Positions 56,841 through 64,000 of a DNA stretch of 64,000 bases are shown one piece after another. Source of the DNA: Duganella sp. CF402 (GTDB lineage: Bacteria; Pseudomonadota; Gammaproteobacteria; Burkholderiales; Burkholderiaceae_D); the NCBI RefSeq assembly GCF_900109645.1, contig NZ_FOBG01000001.1, positions 2,075,766 to 2,139,765 on the forward strand, given 5' to 3'. The position numbers and the translations under genes are program-made. The notes under the pieces were generated by a model. The model saw only the letters and a list, made by a program, of their open reading frames with translations, searched no databases and had not been told where the DNA came from. Position 1 is the stretch's first letter; each line of letters starts with the position of its first letter.

Positions 56841-58040
56841 TTAATGCTCGATGCGCGGCAGCAGCACGGTCAGGATGCCCAGCAGCGGCAGGTAGGAGCA
56901 CAGCCGGTACACATAGGCGATGCCGTTGACGTCCGCGATATGGCCCATCGCTGCCGCACCAATGCCACTGACGCCGAACATCAGGCCGAAGAAGATCCCG
57001 GCGATCATGCCCACCTTGCCCGGCACCAGCTCCTGCGCAAACACCACGATGGCGGAGAAGGCGGACGAAATCACAAAGCCAATCAGCACCGTCAGCAGCG
57101 CGGTCCAGAACAGGTTCACGTAGGGCAGCGCCAGCGTGAACGGCGCTGCGCCGAGGATGGAAATCCAGATCACGCGCTTGCGGCCGATGCGGTCGCCGAT
57201 CGGGCCGCCCATGAAGGTGCCAGCTGCAACGGCCGCGAGGAACAGGAACAAATACATCTGCGCCGACGACACCGACACGCCGAATTTTTCGATCAGGTAG
57301 AAGGTGTAGTAGCTGGTCAGGCTGGACATGTAGATGTACTTGGAGAAGACCAGCAGCGCCAGCACCGTCAACGCGCCGATAACGCGGCCTTTAGGTAAAG
57401 GCGATACGGCCGGCGCAGCAGCCTTGCGCGGCTGCGCGAGGTGGTGGCTGTGCCAACGGCTCACATACACCAATACCGCGATCGCCACAGCCACCAGCAG
57501 CGCGAACCACGCGATCTTGCCTTGCCCACGGCCGATGATGACGGCCGCCGCCAGCACGGGGCCGAGCGCCGAACCTGCATTGCCGCCAACCTGGAACAGC
57601 GATTGCGCAAAACCGAAACGTCCGCCGGATGCGGCACGCGCCACGCGCGAGGCTTCGGGGTGGAAGGTCGAGGAACCGACGCCAATCAACGCCGACGACA
57701 ACAGCAGCGCGTGGAACGAGGAGGCAAAGGACATCATCAACACGCCGACCAGCGTGGCCACCATCCCGATCGGCAGCAGGAACGGAATCGGACGGCGGTC
57801 GGTGTACAGGCCGATCCAAGGCTGCAGCAGCGAGGCGGTGCACTGGAAGGTCAGCGTGATCAGGCCGACCTGCGTGAAGCTCAGTCCAAACTCCGCCTTC
57901 AGCATCGGGTAGATCGAAGGCAGCATGGCCTGCGTAAGGTCGTTCAGCAGATGGACCAGCGCGACGGCGCCCAAAATCTGCATGACGGTTTCGCCGTGAG
58001 GACGGCTTACGGTAGTAGCGGAAGTGGCAGTAGTATTCAT
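56841..58040 (-). CDS. MFS transporter, fosmidomycin resistance (Fsr) type
   Basis: A 399-aa permease with about 12 hydrophobic helices; LVHLLNDLTQAMLPSIYPML, GLYTDRRPIPFLLP and STFHPEASRVARAASGGRFG are typical of Fsr-type drug exporters. It is divergent from an AraC regulator 55 bp away. It is related to, but clearly distinct from, the MFS gene at 26188-27420. Substrate not known. Confidence 0.9.
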   Translation of the reverse strand: MNTTATSATTVSRPHGETVMQILGAVALVHLLNDLTQAMLPSIYPMLKAEFGLSFTQVGLITLTFQCTASLLQPWIGLYTDRRPIPFLLPIGMVATLVGVLMMSFASSFHALLLSSALIGVGSSTFHPEASRVARAASGGRFGFAQSLFQVGGNAGSALGPVLAAAVIIGRGQGKIAWFALLVAVAIAVLVYVSRWHSHHLAQPRKAAAPAVSPLPKGRVIGALTVLALLVFSKYIYMSSLTSYYTFYLIEKFGVSVSSAQMYLFLFLAAVAAGTFMGGPIGDRIGRKRVIWISILGAAPFTLALPYVNLFWTALLTVLIGFVISSAFSAIVVFAQELVPGKVGMIAGIFFGLMFGVSGIGAAAMGHIADVNGIAYVYRLCSYLPLLGILTVLLPRIEH

Positions 58041-58055
58041 GCGACCCAGTGTAAT

Positions 58056-58087
58056 ATAGCGTGCAAAGCTTGATATTCCAACTATCG
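58056..58087. promoter_or_regulatory. Candidate operator in the second MFS/AraC divergent gap
   Basis: ATAGC (58056-58060) and CTATCG (58082-58087) are 21 bp apart, the same half-sites as in the first gap (27478-27498), where they are 10 bp apart. The 11-bp difference is about one helical turn. Confidence 0.35.
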
Positions 58088-58095
58088 TCGAATAA

Positions 58096-58905
58096 ATGAC
58101 AAATTCAGCCCGCAGCAGCGATCACCGCGACTACCAGCGCGTGCCGCGCGTCGTCACCGCAATGGCGCGCGACGAGGTGCATGGCGTGTCGGTCGCGCCG
58201 CACAGCCACGAACGCGCGCAGCTGCTGTATGCCACCGAAGGCCTGATGCGGGTGCAGACCGAGGCCGGCGTATGGATACTACCGCCACGCCGCGCGCTGT
58301 GGATTCCGCCCGGCGTGGTGCATCACTGGCATTCGCTCAGCAAAGTCACCATGCGCACCATTTACGTCGAGGCCAATGCGGCCAAGTCCTTTGGCGCTGG
58401 CTGCCGCGTGATCGAAGTCAGTCCCCTGCTGCGCGAGCTGATACTGGCGCTGCTGGTGGAACCGATTGAATACCCAATCCCCGGACGCGGCGAGCATCTG
58501 GCGATGCTGATCCTGTCCGAGCTGGCGGCGGCGGAGACGGTGCCGATTGCCATTCCGTGGCCACGCGACCGGCGACTGGTGGCGGTGTGCACGGCCATCA
58601 TGGCCGATCCGGGCAGCAGCCGGAATATCGAACAGTGGGCGGATGAAGTGGGCGCCAGCGCGCGCACGCTGATCCGCCTGTTCCCCAAGGAGACCGGCCT
58701 GCATTACCGCCAGTGGGTGCAGCAGGTGCATCTGGCCGAAGCGTTCGGGCGGCTGGCGCAGGGCCACGCCGTGGGTGAGATTGCGGCGGCGCTGGGCTAC
58801 GCCAGTCCGAGCGCGTTCAGCGCCATGTTCCGCCGTATCCTCGGCAAAACGCCGCAGCACTACCTGTCCGAGTGGCGAACGCCGCTTACGCTGCTTCCAG
58901 CGTAA
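58096..58905 (+). CDS. AraC family transcriptional regulator (cupin + HTH)
   Basis: The 269-aa protein has an N-terminal cupin sensor (PHSHERAQLLYATEGLMRV ... RALWIPPGVVHHWH) and a C-terminal AraC DNA-binding domain (ADEVGASARTLIRLFPKETG and IAAALGYASPSAFSAMFRR). It is divergent from the Fsr-type exporter, its likely target. Its last 20 bp overlap the end of the convergent sensor kinase gene. Confidence 0.9.
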   Translation: MTNSARSSDHRDYQRVPRVVTAMARDEVHGVSVAPHSHERAQLLYATEGLMRVQTEAGVWILPPRRALWIPPGVVHHWHSLSKVTMRTIYVEANAAKSFGAGCRVIEVSPLLRELILALLVEPIEYPIPGRGEHLAMLILSELAAAETVPIAIPWPRDRRLVAVCTAIMADPGSSRNIEQWADEVGASARTLIRLFPKETGLHYRQWVQQVHLAEAFGRLAQGHAVGEIAAALGYASPSAFSAMFRRILGKTPQHYLSEWRTPLTLLPA

Positions 58906-60373
58906 AGCGGAACACTGCGCCCTGCCCCGGTTCGCTCGCCAGTTCGATCTTGCTGCGGTGGAGTTGCAGGATGCGGTTGACCGTCAACAGTCCCAGGCCG
59001 CCGACGCGGTATTCGCCTTGCAGCGCGACCGGGCGGCGGAACAGGTTCTCACGAAGCGCGGCCGGCACGCCAGGGCCTGTATCGGCGACTGTCACTGCGA
59101 CGGCGCCTGCAACCGCCGCCTGGACCGTGATTTCCACCTCGCCGCCGGACGGCGTATGGCGAATCGCGTTGTCGAACAAATTGGTCAGCACGCGCTCGAT
59201 CATGCCCAGGTCCGCGCGCACCATCGGTGCGGGATGCGGCAGGGTCGCCATCAGCCGGATATTGCGTTCCTGCGCTTGCAGCTCGAATTTCTGGAACACG
59301 TCTTGTATCAGGTCGGACAGCGAGAACGGCTCCAGCTCCGGCGTCACCGAGCCATGCTCAAGCCGCGCCAGTTCAAACAGGGCTTGCGCCAGCTGGCCTA
59401 CTTTCCGGCTCTGCGACAGCGCGATACCGAGGTAACGCTGGCGTTCGGCCGGGTCCAGCGTTTCGTCTTTCAGCGACAGCGTTTCAAGGTAGCCGTGGAT
59501 GGAGCCGAGCGGTGTGCGCAGGTCGTGCGAAATATTCGCCACCACTTCCCGGCGGTCGTGATCGAGCTGGCGCATGGTCTTCCACTGTTCGTTGATGCGC
59601 GCGCCCATGTCGGCGAAGGACTGTTCGAGAATCGCGATCTCGTCGCGCGGGCCGCCGCGCTGCGGTGCGGGCAGCACCAGCTGGTCGGCCTGCGTGTCCA
59701 GCTGCTGCATGGTCGCGGTGAGGCGATGCAGCGGCCGCGTGATGAGGCGGAAGGCGATCAAGCCGGCAGCCAGCACCAGCGCGGCCACCACCGCCATCGA
59801 CCACAAGGTGGTGCGCAGCACCGAGCTGGCTGTCGCGCGCGCCGCCAGCCGGTCGTGTTCCTCGCTTTGCAGGATCACGTAGATGTAGCCGATTTTCTGT
59901 TCGCCCGAACGCAGGACGGCGGCGCTGAACACCTTGCGTCCGCGCTCGCTGCGCGGGTCGTCGCCCTGAATCGGCAGCGGTTCATCATTCAGCAGGCGGC
60001 GGATCGGTTCAAGGTTCACATGGTCGCGCTTCAGGTGCCCGGCCGGCGCGGCGTGGCCGACCACGCGGCCGTCATTGTCCAGCAAATACACTTCCACGCT
60101 GGGGTTCACGCTCATCAGCTTATTGAACAGGCGGCGCACCGCCGCCGGACCGAGACCATCGCTGGCCGGAGCTTGCGCGTTGCTCTCTTCGTCGGCCTGC
60201 ATCAGTTGGGCATCGAGCGCAATGCTGCGCGCCAGTCCGCGCGACAGGCCTTGCACCACCTCTTTCTCGTGCATGATGTTGGCGCGAATCTGCAGCCAGG
60301 CCGACGCGCCGCAGCACACCAGCAGCAGCAGGCAAAATGCCAGCGACAGTCGCTGCGACAGTGTCAGGTTCAT
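58886..60373 (-). CDS. Two-component sensor histidine kinase
   Basis: The 495-aa inner-membrane kinase has transmembrane helices at residues ~9-27 and ~188-210 enclosing a periplasmic sensor, a HAMP domain (RLITRPLHRLTATM), the phospho-acceptor His283 in ANISHDLRTPLGS, and an ATPase domain with N box (LFDNAIRHTP), DTGPG and GGLGL. The ATG overlaps the response-regulator stop by 4 bp. Placed divergent from msrB, it may sense envelope oxidative damage; that is inference. Confidence 0.92.
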   Translation of the reverse strand: MNLTLSQRLSLAFCLLLLVCCGASAWLQIRANIMHEKEVVQGLSRGLARSIALDAQLMQADEESNAQAPASDGLGPAAVRRLFNKLMSVNPSVEVYLLDNDGRVVGHAAPAGHLKRDHVNLEPIRRLLNDEPLPIQGDDPRSERGRKVFSAAVLRSGEQKIGYIYVILQSEEHDRLAARATASSVLRTTLWSMAVVAALVLAAGLIAFRLITRPLHRLTATMQQLDTQADQLVLPAPQRGGPRDEIAILEQSFADMGARINEQWKTMRQLDHDRREVVANISHDLRTPLGSIHGYLETLSLKDETLDPAERQRYLGIALSQSRKVGQLAQALFELARLEHGSVTPELEPFSLSDLIQDVFQKFELQAQERNIRLMATLPHPAPMVRADLGMIERVLTNLFDNAIRHTPSGGEVEITVQAAVAGAVAVTVADTGPGVPAALRENLFRRPVALQGEYRVGGLGLLTVNRILQLHRSKIELASEPGQGAVFRFTLEAA

Positions 60374-61092
60374 GATGTGGCGCCGCCGGCGTAGCGGTAG
60401 CCCTTGCCCCACACGGTGAGGATGCGCGTCGGGTCGGCCGGATCGGTTTCGATCTTGGCGCGCAGGCGGTTGATATGGGTGTTGACGGTGTGCTCGTAGC
60501 CGTCGTGCTGGTAGCCCCACACCTGGTTCAGCAGGTCCAGCCGCGAGAACACTTTTTCAGGATGCTTGATGAAGTGGTACAGCAGGTCGAATTCGCGCGG
60601 CGTCAGGTCGAGCGCGGCGCCGTTCAGATGGGCCAGGCGCGTGATCGGATCGACGCGAACGCCTTTCAGTTCCAGCATGCCGCCTTCGGCGCGCTGGCTG
60701 CGCGACATGGCGTCTGCACGGCGCAGCAGCGCTTTCACGCGCGCCACCAGTTCCAGCACCGAGAACGGCTTGGGCAGGTAGTCGTCCGCGCCCAGTTCGA
60801 GGCCGAGGATGCGGTGCACTTCGCTCGAACGCGCGCTGGTGATGATGATGGGCGTGTAGCTGGTCATGGCGCGCGCCTGGCGGCAGATCTCCAGGCCGTC
60901 CACGCCGGGCAGCATGATGTCGAGGATCAGCGCATCCCAGCCGCCGGTGCGCACTTGCGCAAGGCCTTGCGCGCCATCGGCGCAATGGGTGACTTGATAC
61001 CCCTCATCCTGGAGGTGTATGCGCAGCAGGTCTGCGATATGAATGTCGTCTTCGACGATGAGTACGCGTTTGCTAGGTTCCATGAGCGTCAT
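60370..61092 (-). CDS. OmpR-family response regulator
   Basis: The 240-aa protein has a receiver domain (acidic pocket VEDD, phospho-acceptor Asp58 in LILDIMLPG, Lys in YLPKPFS) and a C-terminal winged helix (LTPREFDLLYHFIKHP ... HINRLRAKIE, VWGKGYRY). It starts at MTLMEPSKRV or three codons later; neither has a clear Shine-Dalgarno. It is paired with the downstream kinase and divergent from msrB. A GTTTAA-GTTTAC direct repeat (61129-61140) in the shared gap could be a binding site. Confidence 0.93.
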   Translation of the reverse strand: MTLMEPSKRVLIVEDDIHIADLLRIHLQDEGYQVTHCADGAQGLAQVRTGGWDALILDIMLPGVDGLEICRQARAMTSYTPIIITSARSSEVHRILGLELGADDYLPKPFSVLELVARVKALLRRADAMSRSQRAEGGMLELKGVRVDPITRLAHLNGAALDLTPREFDLLYHFIKHPEKVFSRLDLLNQVWGYQHDGYEHTVNTHINRLRAKIETDPADPTRILTVWGKGYRYAGGATS

Positions 61093-61206
61093 TGTGCAGG
61101 ATTCTTGCGCTGAAAAGTATCACAAATCGTTTAAGTTTACGTGAGGATTTCGTCAACACTCCCGGCGCAGAATGGCTCCATCGTTATTCCACCTACGGAG
61201 AACTCC

Positions 61207-61695
61207 ATGATGACCAGCAGACGTTCCTTCATCCTGACCAGCGGCGCCGCCCTGCTGGCGGGTCTTGCCTACCGCAGCACGACGGCCGCGCCGGCCGCCG
61301 CCTGGGAGGTTACCCACACCGACGCCGAATGGCGCGCCCTGCTCTCGCCGGCCCAGTATGAAGTGCTGCGCAAACATGGCACCGAGCGCCCGTTCAGCAG
61401 CCCGCTGTACAAGGAGCATCGCGCCGGGAAGTTCTTCTGTGCCGGCTGCCAGAATCCTCTGTTCACGTCGAAGAATAAATTCGACAGCGGCACCGGCTGG
61501 CCAAGTTTCTGGAAGCCGCTGGATCGCGGCGTGAATACCAGCCGCACCACGTCGCTCGGCATGTATGGCGTAGAAGTGGTGTGCCGCCGCTGCGGCAGCC
61601 ATCTGGGCGATGTGTTCGACGACGGCCCGGAACCGACCGGCCTGCGCTACTGCATCGACGGTGTAGCGCTCAACTTTGTTCCTGGCGAAGCCTGA
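61207..61695 (+). CDS. msrB: Peptide-methionine (R)-S-oxide reductase, Tat-exported
   Basis: Reduces the R form of methionine sulfoxide in proteins. The 162-aa protein has an N-terminal twin-arginine-like signal (SRRSFILTSGAALLAGLA), zinc-binding CAGC (78-81) and CRRC (126-129), GTGWPSFW, and the catalytic Cys149 in RYCID. GGAG lies before the ATG. The dipZ-like gene follows after 12 bp, so electrons probably come from that membrane reductase. Confidence 0.93.
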   Translation: MMTSRRSFILTSGAALLAGLAYRSTTAAPAAAWEVTHTDAEWRALLSPAQYEVLRKHGTERPFSSPLYKEHRAGKFFCAGCQNPLFTSKNKFDSGTGWPSFWKPLDRGVNTSRTTSLGMYGVEVVCRRCGSHLGDVFDDGPEPTGLRYCIDGVALNFVPGEA

Positions 61696-61707
61696 TCGGA
61701 GGTCATC

Positions 61708-63516
61708 ATGTTATTGATTCTGCTTTCTTATCTCGGCGGGGCGCTGACAATCCTCAGCCCTTGCATCCTGCCGGTACTGCCGTTTGTGTTTGCCCGCACC
61801 GGGCAGCCGTTCGTGCGTAGCGGCTTGCCGCTGTTGCTCGGCATGGCCTTGACCTTTGCGCTGGTGGCGACGCTGGCTGCGGTAGGCGGCGGCTGGGTGG
61901 TGCAGGCTAACCAGTACGGGCGCTGGATTGCGCTGGTGCTGATGGCGTTCTTTGGTGTGACGCTGCTGCTGCCGCATCTGGCGGATCGTTTGACCAAGCC
62001 ACTGGTGGCGCTCGGTGATAAGCTGTCCAACAAGGCACATGCGGATGGAGAGAGTTCCGGCGCACGCTCGGCGCTGCTGCTCGGCGTGGCGACTGGTTTG
62101 CTGTGGGCGCCTTGCGCGGGGCCGGTGCTGGGCCTTGTGCTGACTGGCGCGGCGCTGAATGGCGCGAGTGTAGGCACCACGTTGCTGCTGCTGGCGTATG
62201 CGGCCGGCGCGGCGACTTCACTGGCCCTGGCGCTGCTCGTCGGCGGCAAGGTCTTCAGCGCGATGAAGCGCTCGCTGGGCGCAGGTGAATGGGTGCGTCG
62301 CGGCTTGGGCGCAGCCATGCTGGCCGGCGTGGCAGCGATTGCGACCGGACTGGATACCGGCTTGCTGAAGCAAGTGTCGACCGTCGCCACCGCAGGCATC
62401 GAACAAAAGCTGATCGACACGCTGACGCCACGCCAGCAGCCCGAAGCCCCGGCAGGCGGCGCGATGATGTCGCGTACCGCGATGGCTGCCGGCCCTGCGA
62501 TGATGGCGCGCCGTGCGATGGCGCAAGCAGCGGACACGCTGCCGGTGGAAGGCAAGCTGCCGTCGCTGGACGGCGCCGTACAGTGGCTGAACTCCGCGCC
62601 GCTGACGGCCGAGCAGTTGAAAGGCAAAGTGGTGCTGGTCGACTTCTGGACCTACTCCTGCATCAACTGCCTGCGCAGCCTGCCCTACACCAAAGCCTGG
62701 GCCGAAAAATACCGCGACCAGGGCCTGGTAGTGATCGGCGTGCACGCCCCGGAATTCGCCTTCGAACGTGACCTTAACAACGTCCGCAAGGCGGTGAAAG
62801 ACCAGGGCATCACCTTCCCGGTCGCCGTCGATAACAACTACGCCATCTGGCGCGCTTTCAACAACCAATACTGGCCAGCGCACTACTTCATCGACGCCAA
62901 AGGCCAGATCCGCCACCACCACTTCGGCGAAGGCGAATACGCCCGCTCTGAACAAGTGATCCAGCAACTGCTGGAAGAAGCCGGCCGCAAAGACGTAGCC
63001 AACACCGTGGTCAGCGCCGAAGACGCGCAAGGCATCCAGCAGCAGTCGGACATGGGACAGGTCGGCTCGCCGGAAACCTACCTTGGCTACGAGCGCGCCG
63101 AAAACTTCGCCTCGCCGGAACGGCAAGCCGCCAACGCCGCCCGCCAGTACACGGCTCCCGCCAAACCGGCACTGAACCAGTGGGGCCTGGCCGGCAACTG
63201 GCTGTCGCAAGCGGACCAGATCACGCTGAACCAGGGCACCGGCAGCATCGTCTACCGCTTCCATGCACGTGACCTGCACCTGGTGCTGGGCCCCGGCAAG
63301 GACGGCAAGCCAGTGCGCTTCCGCGTCACCATCGACGGCACCGCGCCGGGCCAGAACCACGGCAGCGACGTCGCCGCCGACGGCACCGGCAAGATCGACA
63401 GCCAGCGCCTGTACCAGCTGGTGCGCCAATCGGGTAGCGGCGCGGTGGGCGACCACACCTTCAGCATTGAATTCCTCGATCCCGGCGTACAAGCCTACGC
63501 CTTCACCTTCGGTTAA
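61708..63516 (+). CDS. DipZ-like fusion: CcdA-type membrane reductase + thioredoxin-like domain + C-terminal carbohydrate-binding-like domain
   Basis: The 602-aa protein starts with a CcdA-type six-helix domain (residues 1-230, cysteines in SPCILPVLPF and WAPCAGPVLG) that moves electrons from cytoplasmic thioredoxin outward. After a Met-rich linker comes a TlpA-like domain with the redox motif Cys318-IN-Cys321 in TYSCINCLRSLPYT. The last ~150 residues form a beta-rich domain typical of DipZ proteins. Flanking msrB and msrA suggest that it recycles them in the periplasm. GGAGG precedes the ATG. Confidence 0.9.
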   Translation: MLLILLSYLGGALTILSPCILPVLPFVFARTGQPFVRSGLPLLLGMALTFALVATLAAVGGGWVVQANQYGRWIALVLMAFFGVTLLLPHLADRLTKPLVALGDKLSNKAHADGESSGARSALLLGVATGLLWAPCAGPVLGLVLTGAALNGASVGTTLLLLAYAAGAATSLALALLVGGKVFSAMKRSLGAGEWVRRGLGAAMLAGVAAIATGLDTGLLKQVSTVATAGIEQKLIDTLTPRQQPEAPAGGAMMSRTAMAAGPAMMARRAMAQAADTLPVEGKLPSLDGAVQWLNSAPLTAEQLKGKVVLVDFWTYSCINCLRSLPYTKAWAEKYRDQGLVVIGVHAPEFAFERDLNNVRKAVKDQGITFPVAVDNNYAIWRAFNNQYWPAHYFIDAKGQIRHHHFGEGEYARSEQVIQQLLEEAGRKDVANTVVSAEDAQGIQQQSDMGQVGSPETYLGYERAENFASPERQAANAARQYTAPAKPALNQWGLAGNWLSQADQITLNQGTGSIVYRFHARDLHLVLGPGKDGKPVRFRVTIDGTAPGQNHGSDVAADGTGKIDSQRLYQLVRQSGSGAVGDHTFSIEFLDPGVQAYAFTFG

Positions 63517-63529
63517 AAGGAGCATCAAC

Positions 63530-64000
63530 ATGAAAAACTTCGCATTCAAACTTGCCGCACCGCTTGCCCTGATGGGCGCCCTCACCGCCTGCGCGGCAGA
63601 ACCACCTGTCGTCATCTCGGCCCCGGCCGTCGACGAACCGGCGGGCACGGAGCACACCGCCACCGCCATCTTTGCCGGCGGCTGCTTCTGGGGCGTGCAA
63701 GGCGTGTTCCAGCACGTTAAAGGCGTGACCAGCGCCGTCTCCGGCTACACCGGCGGCGAGGCCCGCACCGCCAATTACGAGTCGGTTGAACAAGGCGATA
63801 CCGGCCACGCGGAATCCGTGAAGATCACCTACGATCCGACCCAAATCAGCTACGGCAAACTGCTGCAGGTGTTCTTCTCTGTGGCGCACGATCCGACCAC
63901 GCTGAACCGCCAAGGCCCGGATCGCGGCACGCAATACCGCTCGGCGATCTTCCCGCAAACGGCCTCGCAGCGCGCCGTGGCGGAAAAATACATCGCCCAG
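63530..64000 (+). CDS. msrA: Peptide-methionine (S)-S-oxide reductase, lipoprotein (partial, runs off window)
   Basis: The first 157 codons are present and no stop is reached. A signal peptide with lipobox LTAC (Cys21) predicts a lipoprotein facing the periplasm. The catalytic Cys52 is in FAGGCFWGVQ, followed by VSGYTGGE, EQGDTGHAESV and HDPTTLNRQGPDRGTQYRS, all standard MsrA. AAAAGGAG precedes the ATG. It completes an exported pair with MsrB for both sulfoxide epimers. Confidence 0.94.
   Translation, partial: MKNFAFKLAAPLALMGALTACAAEPPVVISAPAVDEPAGTEHTATAIFAGGCFWGVQGVFQHVKGVTSAVSGYTGGEARTANYESVEQGDTGHAESVKITYDPTQISYGKLLQVFFSVAHDPTTLNRQGPDRGTQYRSAIFPQTASQRAVAEKYIAQ

Overview
This 64 kb window is a high-GC, gene-dense chromosomal segment of a betaproteobacterium. 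The order lepA-lepB-DUF4845-rnc-era-recO-pdxJ-acpS, the yceD-rpmF-plsX-fabHDG-acpP-fabF cluster, the rpoE-rseA-mucD operon and the recognisable protein sequences point to Burkholderiales, most likely Oxalobacteraceae (Massilia/Duganella/Janthinobacterium group). That placement is inference from gene order and protein resemblance; no marker search was possible. There is no prophage, insertion sequence, integrase or CRISPR array. The only sign of foreign DNA is a small AT-richer island next to an initiator tRNA gene. No non-coding stretch exceeds 300 bases; the largest are 13067-13319 (palindromic repeats) and 51486-51713 (terminator and hairpins).

Layout. 1-9.6 kb (minus strand): tRNA-Gly, pgsA, uvrC and a tightly packed, partly overlapping housekeeping operon for phospholipid, B6, DNA repair, RNA processing, secretion and translation functions. 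9.7-13.1 kb: envelope-stress operon ygfX-rpoE-rseA-mucD-glutaredoxin, with an unusually short RseA and no RseB. 13.3-19.9 kb: fatty-acid biosynthesis with L32 and YceD. 20-24.4 kb: maf, a SAM methyltransferase, an EAL/HDOD protein, rlmJ and a two-gene unit of unknown small proteins. 24.4-29.3 kb: an isocitrate-lyase homologue that has lost its active-site loops, rraA, a divergent MFS/AraC pair and a diguanylate cyclase. 29.3-40.3 kb: clpB (heat-shock promoter inside the end of moaE), moaE, a DUF349 protein, a helical unknown, a Pat-type acetyltransferase with a gutted synthetase part, DUF2804 and ycaQ. 40.5-51.4 kb (plus strand): a PAS/GGDEF receptor, sbcDC, a small metalloprotease-like protein, two unknowns, a methyltransferase and tRNA-fMet. 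51.5-54.3 kb: shrunken VapC with a small partner, Tat-exported acid phosphatase and a small repeat protein. 54.3-58.9 kb: dbpA, an aldo/keto reductase and a second divergent MFS/AraC pair. 58.9-64 kb: a two-component system divergent from an exported methionine-sulfoxide repair set (msrB, DipZ-like, msrA; the last runs off the window).

Most notable observations: (1) the isocitrate-lyase homologue lacks, in frame, the KKCGH loop and three other active-site segments plus the C-terminus, yet the scaffold is well kept and its promoter region carries repeated operator-like motifs; (2) the Pat-like protein and the VapC-like protein also show clean in-frame loss of catalytic segments; (3) the VapC remnant sits beside tRNA-fMet, the known target of one VapC family; (4) six 11-bp tandem units lie just upstream of dbpA; (5) two MFS/AraC divergent modules share ATAGC...CTATCG half-sites whose spacing differs by one helical turn; (6) the aldo/keto reductase Shine-Dalgarno is inside a perfect 9-bp inverted repeat.
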